Below are positions 16,578 through 23,033 of a DNA stretch of 25,761 nt, piece by piece. A program made the position numbers and the translations under genes. How positions within the stretch are numbered: position 1 is the stretch's first letter; each line of letters opens with the position of its first letter. The notes under the pieces are model-generated. The model did no database searches. It was not told where the DNA came from and saw only the letters and a program-made list of their open reading frames with translations. The DNA is taken from contig CAILAQ010000231.1 in the NCBI GenBank assembly GCA_903832165.1, positions 1 to 25,761 on the forward strand. Reading direction: 5' to 3'. The DNA is from an uncultured Bacteroidota bacterium (GTDB lineage: Bacteria > Bacteroidota > Bacteroidia > Bacteroidales > UBA12481).

Positions 16578-19460
16578 CTATTTGATTCTCAGAAACTTTT
16601 TTCTGGCTATACTATTTCCATTGGAGATCTCCAGGAAGAAGACTCCGGCAGGAAGCGTAGAAATATTGCACAGCATTTTCCGCGCCGCAACAAATTGGTT
16701 GTCAGAAATCAGATTGCCAGCCAGCGAAAAGTATCGTAATCTATTGAAGCCTCCTGTTGCTTCAATGTTTATGTAGTCGGAGGAGGGATTGGGATATACC
16801 CTGAAATCATAATCCGTTTTACCGTCGAGACGCGCCTGGTCGACGAACAGGTCACCGCCGGGATAAACCGAAATCGTCAGTCCGGCCAATGTCTTCCCGG
16901 GCAGGCTGTCAGTACGCGCACCATTGAGCACAAGAGAGTAGATCCCATCCGGATCAAGTCCGTCGATTTTCAATACAAAGTCATAGGGTTGATTCCATGG
17001 CTCCTTCAGGATATCGAGCATGGAAGTCATCCCGATAGTCAGGGTTTTGCCGGAAAGGCTGAACCCGTTGATTGTTACTCCGTCGACTCCAACGGCCAGG
17101 TTTTTATCTGTATTAATATACGCTCCTCCCAGTTCCCGATATGCATCCGACAAGCCGGTAAACACGCCGGAGCCCTCGCCCCACCCAGGGTGGGTTCGCA
17201 TGGCCGACTGGGGGTGCCCCTCGTGGTCGATGTTCTCAGGGCCGAGTCCGAACGGATAGATATTGGTATACTCGTATATCCCGTTGGATTTATGAAGCGG
17301 ATGGTTGATGAGTACCACCGACGAACGGGCGGCGGCAACACCACGCTCCAGGAGGTCCTGGCGGCCAAGCCTTTTGCCGTACCAGATGAATGGTTCGGCA
17401 TATTCCGCCTGCCGGGCATCCAGGTAAGTGGCATGGTCGGCATTGTCGACCGTAAATCCCCCAAAAGGATAGGCTGTATATATGTAGTGAGGGTCCCAGC
17501 TGCATTGGGTGAAGGTGAGGTAGTCGATGCATTTTTCGCCGGTTTTCAAATATATCTCTTTACCCGAGGCCCGGTACAGGGCGGCAAACCCCTTGGCCGC
17601 CCAGCCAACGCTAAGGTTGCCGCGCGCCAGCTGGCCCTGCTCCTCATCACCGGTAAACGAGAGAGGCTTGGCTCCGCAGGAAAAGTATTGCTCCAGGTCG
17701 ACCCATTTTTGCCGGGGAAGTATATCCCGCACCAGGTAGGCGGCAATCTTCTCAGAGGCATCAAGGTATTTCTGATCGCCTGTAGCAGAACATAATTCAG
17801 CCAGGAACCACATGCCCGCGGCAGGCTGAGCACTCTTCAGCAACACCTCCGAGAGCTTCATGTTCGTTCCGACATACGACGGGATCGTCCCGTCAGGGTT
17901 GACCGCTCCGGCCAGCCAGTCGCCGAATGTCTTTACAAACGGAAGAATCCGGCTGTCGGCTTCGCAGTTCCGGTAATATTCCAGCAGGCGCGCACAGGTC
18001 ATGCTCATGGAAACCACGTCGTAAGTGCCGCAGGCCGGACCTGAGCTGAAGAGCCCGTATTGACCGTTGAGCACATCGAAACTATTTTTCTGCCAGCTTT
18101 TCAGTGATGCCCGGTAGATGAGCGGAAAGAGGCCGGAGGCGTTCTGCGGGGCAGCGAGGGTGAGGTTAATGATCCGTCTGGCCTTATCGGTGAGGGTGGA
18201 GTCATTGAGTTTTTTACCCCAGAACCAGAGGCCCGAGGCATCCCTGACATTATTCCAGAACATGCAGTTCCAGAGAGCATCCAGCCATCCGGGCACCGCG
18301 CTTCGGAATCCACCGCATGGCTGCCCGTTCAGTTCGAAGGAGAGGAACGACCCCTCGTTTTTATATCCATCAACTCCGGGCTGAACGGCCATCGGAGCAA
18401 AGGTGACTTCCTGCACTGTTTTAACGTATTCTGAAAAAGGCATGGCCAGATGACGTTTCCCGGTAAAAAGCGGATGTCCGTATTTTTCCCAGATATACCG
18501 GGTTATTTCCTGATAACCTGAATGGTCCGGGGCATCTGCTCCAAGGAAAATATCAAACCCATAGCAGGGGGAATTGGAGTCCAATGTACGGAGCATGGAA
18601 CCATCATTCGGATGTAAATATCTGATATGATGCTGAATCACATTATCAATCAGACCGTAAGAAAAAACCGGTTTTTTGGTAAGCCCGGTTTTCACATTCA
18701 TGTCGAGGCCGGTGGGCATGGTGTATTTATCCTTTACCAGCGGTACTGAAAATTGATTTCGCGGGACCAGATTGGTCCTTCGGGCATCGGAGGATATGAT
18801 CCGGTAATCATTAATCATTTGCAGATCAGGTACCAGGGCAGAAAACAGTCCCTCCTGTTGCAGAATGATTGCAGGCGAATGAAAACTGCGATCCCCTATG
18901 ATCTGATCCTCAGCGGGCGTGCTCCATCGGATTTCATTGTACTTCAATGTTGGGGTATGAACAAAATCCGGTGTCGAATCTGTGTTGAATTCGAAGGTGG
19001 AAAGCAGGTATTCCAGCTTAGCCGGTTTATCGGGCAACACAGCTGAGACCTCAAAATGGAAGAAATCCGCTTCCTCACCCAGGGAGATCACCTGCCGGAT
19101 CTGAACACCGTCCACCGATCCTGTGAGTTCAACATAATTTTTCCCGTTGCCGTCAGTGCCGCTGGCAATTTTGGAGAAATTCCCGTTGACTAAAATTCTT
19201 CGCTGGCCCAGGGAAGTATTGAATAATTTATTTCCCCCGGAAGGAAATGTGCCAGCCGGATAAAATGATTGGGCTACCCGGATCCACCGTCCATTTTTCA
19301 TGGCATAGAATTCCTGGCTAACTGTTTGGGAATTAAGGGAAAACCGGGCCTGAATGATTTTGTTTCCCAAATAGGTGGTATCGCTTGATGCCGCCACCGG
19401 CTGAATTAACCCCACCGAAAATAAAAGGCATGCTAAAAATTTACCCGGAAAGCTGATCAT
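16578..19460 (-). CDS. 960-residue exported member of the unrecognised family with a type IX secretion sorting domain
   Basis: The N-terminus is a Sec signal peptide ending near PVAAS (21-25), with no lipobox. The core follows the layout of the 881- and 888-residue paralogs: LEYLLSTF (149-156), DFVHTP (165-170), GDRSFHSPAII (189-199), ALVPDLQMIN (208-217), HLAMPFSEY (337-345), FWNNVRDASGLWFWG (401-415), DKARRI (425-430), APQNASG (437-443), WVDLEQYFSCGAKP (586-599), TAYPFGG (662-668) and GPENIDHEG (740-748). It then continues past the family's C-terminal beta domain into a ~75-residue sorting domain (886-960). The HLAMPFSEY variant pairs it with the truncated copy at the left edge. The sorting domain implies export across the outer membrane to the surface or medium, whereas two relatives are lipoproteins. 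Function is unknown; an enzyme acting early on a large external glycan is an inference. Gaps to its neighbours are 28 bases on both sides. Confidence 0.9.
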   Translation of the reverse strand: MISFPGKFLACLLFSVGLIQPVAASSDTTYLGNKIIQARFSLNSQTVSQEFYAMKNGRWIRVAQSFYPAGTFPSGGNKLFNTSLGQRRILVNGNFSKIASGTDGNGKNYVELTGSVDGVQIRQVISLGEEADFFHFEVSAVLPDKPAKLEYLLSTFEFNTDSTPDFVHTPTLKYNEIRWSTPAEDQIIGDRSFHSPAIILQQEGLFSALVPDLQMINDYRIISSDARRTNLVPRNQFSVPLVKDKYTMPTGLDMNVKTGLTKKPVFSYGLIDNVIQHHIRYLHPNDGSMLRTLDSNSPCYGFDIFLGADAPDHSGYQEITRYIWEKYGHPLFTGKRHLAMPFSEYVKTVQEVTFAPMAVQPGVDGYKNEGSFLSFELNGQPCGGFRSAVPGWLDALWNCMFWNNVRDASGLWFWGKKLNDSTLTDKARRIINLTLAAPQNASGLFPLIYRASLKSWQKNSFDVLNGQYGLFSSGPACGTYDVVSMSMTCARLLEYYRNCEADSRILPFVKTFGDWLAGAVNPDGTIPSYVGTNMKLSEVLLKSAQPAAGMWFLAELCSATGDQKYLDASEKIAAYLVRDILPRQKWVDLEQYFSCGAKPLSFTGDEEQGQLARGNLSVGWAAKGFAALYRASGKEIYLKTGEKCIDYLTFTQCSWDPHYIYTAYPFGGFTVDNADHATYLDARQAEYAEPFIWYGKRLGRQDLLERGVAAARSSVVLINHPLHKSNGIYEYTNIYPFGLGPENIDHEGHPQSAMRTHPGWGEGSGVFTGLSDAYRELGGAYINTDKNLAVGVDGVTINGFSLSGKTLTIGMTSMLDILKEPWNQPYDFVLKIDGLDPDGIYSLVLNGARTDSLPGKTLAGLTISVYPGGDLFVDQARLDGKTDYDFRVYPNPSSDYINIEATGGFNRLRYFSLAGNLISDNQFVAARKMLCNISTLPAGVFFLEISNGNSIARKKFLRIK
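16581..16805 (-). other. C-terminal type IX secretion sorting domain (residues 886-960)
   Basis: The segment begins FRVYPNPSSDYINIE, continues with RLRYFSLAGNLI and a LPAGVFFLEI strand, and ends in IARKKFLRIK. The YPNP start, the central strand pattern, the G-[VI]-[YF]-[FL]-[LV]-x-I motif and the basic K-K-[FL] end are typical of the Por secretion sorting domain (TIGR04183-like). In Bacteroidota it directs cargo through the outer membrane and is usually removed or linked to a surface lipid. No other protein with a visible C-terminus in this window carries it. Confidence 0.9.
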
Positions 19461-19488
19461 ATTGAATTTTCCTTTTTTCTATTCCAGA

Positions 19489-20313
19489 CTATTTAATGTC
19501 AGCCATTGAAGGCTTTAATAACAAATCATCATACCAATACCAGACTGGTCCGAATATCTCCGGAGGCCGTTGCGGTGCCCCGGGGTATTCCTTCCAGGAT
19601 CCCTTGGTCTGCTTGTTCTTTTTTGTGAAATGAACATGATGGATCAGTTTGATTTTTCCATCGGAATACCAGGATTCCCAGGGCCTATCATCCGACTTGT
19701 CCATCGGCGGCAGAATATATATCACCGGTCCGTCGCCCCCAAGAATATGGGGAATGACCACCCAACGGCATTGCTGATAATAAGCTTTTCCAGAAGCAGA
19801 AAGCGGTTTTATCAGCATCTCTTCGGCATCAAAACCAAGTACTCCTGCGGCATCAAATATTCGTGCACGTTTCAGCTGATCGTGCAAGGAGGCGGGTTTA
19901 CCAAGATAGCGTGGACTGAGGTCGTTTTCCTCCAGTTTATACCAGCGGGCGACTCCATTTTCAGTGGGATTCTTCAGTGGATATAGCACCCAGGATTCTT
20001 TGCGGGTGATGCCCTTGTCATCCCGGTACCATCTCTCCCAGGGGGTCCAGCCGGTTTCCTCTTCCGGCGGCAGGGCGTTGATCATGATCCCTCCCCCCTC
20101 ATGATAGTCCACCGACCAGCGATACCGGCGGTAACTATGATCAAAACTCAGGGCCAGAGGCTTAATGGTTGTATTAAAATCCAAACCGATCTGACGTGCG
20201 GCTTCGATAACGCCTGCCGAGCTTAAAGTGGCAAGAAAATCATGTCCTGTGGGATCATTTCCCGTGCAACCGCAACCCCAGCAAATCATTAGAAGGATGA
20301 CATATTTTTTCAT
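19489..20313 (-). CDS. Lipoprotein of unknown function made of two repeats of one unit
   Basis: The 274-residue product from the ATG at 20311-20313 begins MKKYVILLMICWGCGCTGND, a short lipoprotein-like signal with cysteines at 14 and 16 (the lipobox is not textbook). An ATG 39 bases upstream would add a polar leader before the hydrophobic segment and overlap the stop of the previous gene, so I reject it. The mature part is a tandem duplication: residues ~27-136 and ~144-270 share a helix-like A-[GR]-x-x-x-A-A-x-x-[IL]-G-[LF]-D segment, IKPL, RW.V, LPP, PWE[RS]WY.D, SW..YP and WY in the same order. I recognise no family. Trp and Tyr enrichment in both units would suit glycan binding, which is a guess. 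It lies 22 bases after a GH116-type gene and 28 before the sorting-domain paralog. Confidence 0.85.
   Translation of the reverse strand: MKKYVILLMICWGCGCTGNDPTGHDFLATLSSAGVIEAARQIGLDFNTTIKPLALSFDHSYRRYRWSVDYHEGGGIMINALPPEEETGWTPWERWYRDDKGITRKESWVLYPLKNPTENGVARWYKLEENDLSPRYLGKPASLHDQLKRARIFDAAGVLGFDAEEMLIKPLSASGKAYYQQCRWVVIPHILGGDGPVIYILPPMDKSDDRPWESWYSDGKIKLIHHVHFTKKNKQTKGSWKEYPGAPQRPPEIFGPVWYWYDDLLLKPSMADIK
19504..20235 (-). repeat. Internal protein-level tandem duplication in the 274-residue lipoprotein
   Basis: Matching landmarks in unit 1 and unit 2 are RW at 65-66 and 183-184, LPP at 81-83 and 201-203, PWE at 91-93 and 211-213, WY at 95-96 and 215-216, SW at 107-108 and 239-240, YP at 111-112 and 243-244, and WY at 124-125 and 258-259. 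The offset is 118-120 in the first part and 132-134 after a ~12-residue Lys-rich insertion in unit 2 (KKNKQTKG). The units have diverged well beyond obvious DNA identity, so the duplication is old. Confidence 0.85.
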
Positions 20314-20335
20314 GTTTACTGTGGTATTTGCGACA

Positions 20336-23008
20336 TTAATTTTGAACCGCATTAACCGGTAACCCTGCTGTTTTATCGTTGGCGATCACCAGGAATTCTT
20401 CCGTTTTGCCTGTCGTTAATACCCTGGGGGTTTTAAACCGGATTGTGCCCGTTCCGTTCAATGTGAAGCTCTTCAGGCTTAACGACCCGTTCAGCGAAGT
20501 TATCTTCACGGATTTATCCGGGCCGCTGTCAGCAATCTCAGCCGTTCCATACTGATATCCGTTCGACCAGAAATATTTTCCCGGTTTCGGATTGAAATTC
20601 ATGGTCTTTTTCACCGCTGAATAGTTAAATCCCGTATAAGCCAGCACACCTCCCCAGGCTGCCATGGCGCGGGCATACCGGTGGCCGTATTCCCCTTCGT
20701 TGAAAGGGTTGCGCTTATTGCCGTCGAAGCGGTCACGAATAGCCTTGTATACCTGTAATCCTGCATCCTGCTGACCTTCGTATAGCATGCCAATGGCGGC
20801 AGTATATTCAAACCCGGTCATGATCTCGGTATAATATGGAAAAGGAAAATCAAGCAATTCCCCTTTGGGATAGCTCGCCATGATCAATCCCGACTCTTCG
20901 CCCAGGCCAAAGCTTCTGAAGGTGTTAAAATGCTCATTGAAATTCGACACATAATTAAACTTCATAATGCTTCGGAGGGCCGTCTGAACATGAGACTGGT
21001 CAAGGATATATCCGAGGCCTGCCGTGTGTGCCAGATATTGGCCGGCCAGCTGGTCCACCAGGCAGCCCTTTCCCAATTGAGCAATTTTTGTAGTTCCTTC
21101 GGGGATATGGTGCTCATAATAATCTCCGTTGAAAAGATTGGCATCTATCCATTTTCTCCCGTTGACATACAAATCATGACACTCTTTGGCAAAAGCCTGG
21201 TCTTTCACGGCAATGGCCATCTCTTCCGATGCCCTCAGTGCGCCCAGATACCAGCCGGCCATTTGAGGATTCGGGCCCAGGTAACTTATATCCATCGTAT
21301 TAGCCTGACTTCCTTCCATGACCCCGTCTTTATTCGGGTCCCAGATTCCTGTCCAGGCAAAGCTCATGGCCTTTTTTATGTTGGGCCACATAGAGAGAAG
21401 CTTCTGATCGTCACCCGAAAGTTGCCATTCCCGGTACATTTTTATCAGGGTGCCCATTTGTCCGTCAGCAGCCCAGTGCTTGAATGATTTCCCCTCCTCT
21501 TTCAGCGGGAGTCCTACGCGATGGCTCATGCCACCATTGTCGTTGGTAGCGAAATTGAATTCCACTTCCCTGAATTTTGTAGCCAGGTTACCAAACAGAT
21601 AAGGAATGGTAGTTTCATAATTCCAGACGTGAAAGCAGGTACCGAAACCCCAGCCAGATGATTTTTCAGCTCCGATCGAACTTCCCTTGATACTTCCGGT
21701 GCCCTCCCATCCGAAAGGATAACCATCGGCCGTGCGGAACATGGTCTGGGAGCGGAGATTGTTCAGATTAAACAGAGCAGCCTCCTTAATAACATCGGGT
21801 ATATCTGACTTTACGAAGGCACTCACAAATTTTACTGTTTCCGTTTCGAGGTTCTTCAGCTCTGCAGATGTTTTCTCTGCCACATCCCAGGCATCTTTAT
21901 ATTGGGTAGTGTAGAAATTACCAACAATTGCTTTCGGCTTATCCGGTTCGGTCCCGCTGTCCCAGGCGCGCCTGTTGGGGAAATGCCAGGTGAGCAAAAA
22001 CGTGACCGACTTTGTTTCTCCCGGCAATAATCTGGTTTTTATCGCCAAAGTTGCCGGTGGGGTTAATATTTTCTCCTTTTGAATGGGGATGACTTCCCCT
22101 TTATCAATTTGTTGCTTTTCGGTTAACCCTTCATCATTCGGATGTTCTGTGAGCTCTCCGTCAGCAATAAAATCATCCCAGAATTCCCGAAAGGTCCAGT
22201 TCCATCCCAGCCTTACCCAGGAGGTCCGGTAGGTTACATCTTCATCCGACAGTGTTGTGAGGGCCATGGAGCCGTAGTTGATATCATCGGTATCCTTTCG
22301 TGTAGAAAACATATAAACACCTTTTACGGAGCCTGATTTTCTATACTCATTTTTGTTATCAACCGGCTTTCCGCTCCACCCGTCCACTCCGATAAAATTA
22401 GGAATCATGCCGCATACTGAGGTCTCCACGGGCACATCGGATGTATTGGTTATGACATAGCGCAGCACTGCTACCGGAATTCCGCTTTTACTTTCATCAC
22501 CAACGATGAGTGGATTAAAGGCCTCGAGCCGAATGTTCAGCGGAACCTCTTTGTGCTTGAACGTGACCTGAGCCAGCGGATAAGCTGCAGCGAAAGAGGT
22601 TTCCTCAAATCGCGGAAATCCACCGTTCAGGGCATCAGCGCCCCAATCTCCGTAATATTCCTTAACAGGTACCGGACCTTCGAGCACTCTCACGCCGGCT
22701 TTGCCTCCCTGAGATTTATAATAGATGGCAAAGAAGGGGCCGTTGGCGATTGTGGGCTGCACCAGCTTGAAAGCAGGCAGCCATCCGATGGCACCGCGGT
22801 TCATCATTTCCCAATCACGGAGATCACCGCGTCCCCCGATGGAAACGCTCCCGGTTCCGATACCTCCCAGCGGCATGGCGACTTCGGTCAGGTAAATTCC
22901 TTTATAGGTTTTCAATACCGGCCATTGCTTATTTAACTCCTGTGCGTGTGCGTGATTCAGGCAGAGGACGAGACTCAACAGGGAAAGAGTGCTTATGATC
23001 TTTTTCAT
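20336..23008 (-). CDS. GH116-type (DUF608) secreted beta-glycosidase, copy A
   Basis: This 890-residue protein has a Sec signal peptide ending near HAHAQ (19-23). The N-terminal beta domain begins with MPLGGIGTGSVSIGGRGDL (45-63) and DWEMMNRG (65-72), the landmark of the GH116 N-terminal domain. The C-terminal helical barrel carries PFGWEGTG (431-438), HVWNYETTIPYLFG (460-473), DGQMGTLIKMYREW (515-528), NKDGVMEGSQANTMDISYLG (559-578), MTGFEYTAAIG (730-740) and GHRYARAMAAWG (775-786). GH116 enzymes are retaining beta-glucosidases, beta-xylosidases or glucosylceramidases. By comparison with human GBA2, Glu435 is a candidate nucleophile and Asp573 the candidate acid/base; both are tentative. The pattern is shared in full with its neighbour at 23034-25574, so the pair arose by duplication. 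It sits 25 bases after that copy and 22 before the two-repeat lipoprotein. Confidence 0.85.
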   Translation of the reverse strand: MKKIISTLSLLSLVLCLNHAHAQELNKQWPVLKTYKGIYLTEVAMPLGGIGTGSVSIGGRGDLRDWEMMNRGAIGWLPAFKLVQPTIANGPFFAIYYKSQGGKAGVRVLEGPVPVKEYYGDWGADALNGGFPRFEETSFAAAYPLAQVTFKHKEVPLNIRLEAFNPLIVGDESKSGIPVAVLRYVITNTSDVPVETSVCGMIPNFIGVDGWSGKPVDNKNEYRKSGSVKGVYMFSTRKDTDDINYGSMALTTLSDEDVTYRTSWVRLGWNWTFREFWDDFIADGELTEHPNDEGLTEKQQIDKGEVIPIQKEKILTPPATLAIKTRLLPGETKSVTFLLTWHFPNRRAWDSGTEPDKPKAIVGNFYTTQYKDAWDVAEKTSAELKNLETETVKFVSAFVKSDIPDVIKEAALFNLNNLRSQTMFRTADGYPFGWEGTGSIKGSSIGAEKSSGWGFGTCFHVWNYETTIPYLFGNLATKFREVEFNFATNDNGGMSHRVGLPLKEEGKSFKHWAADGQMGTLIKMYREWQLSGDDQKLLSMWPNIKKAMSFAWTGIWDPNKDGVMEGSQANTMDISYLGPNPQMAGWYLGALRASEEMAIAVKDQAFAKECHDLYVNGRKWIDANLFNGDYYEHHIPEGTTKIAQLGKGCLVDQLAGQYLAHTAGLGYILDQSHVQTALRSIMKFNYVSNFNEHFNTFRSFGLGEESGLIMASYPKGELLDFPFPYYTEIMTGFEYTAAIGMLYEGQQDAGLQVYKAIRDRFDGNKRNPFNEGEYGHRYARAMAAWGGVLAYTGFNYSAVKKTMNFNPKPGKYFWSNGYQYGTAEIADSGPDKSVKITSLNGSLSLKSFTLNGTGTIRFKTPRVLTTGKTEEFLVIANDKTAGLPVNAVQN

Positions 23009-23033
23009 TATTAAAGATTCAGTGTTGGAAGGT

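Noticed and set aside
16989..17795. Plus-strand open frame of 268 codons opposite the sorting-domain paralog
   Set aside because: The opposite strand here encodes the conserved GPENIDHEG and SC motifs shared with the paralogs, so the plus-strand frame is fortuitous.
1..19460. Assigning the paralog family to GH127, GH36, heparinase II/III or D-glucuronyl C5-epimerase
   Set aside because: The length and helical impression are compatible, but none of the diagnostic motifs I know from those families appears, so naming one would be a guess.
20314..20352. Upstream ATG at 20352 for the two-repeat lipoprotein
   Set aside because: It overlaps the end of the preceding GH116-type gene and places a polar leader before the lipoprotein-like signal; the ATG at 20313 fits better.
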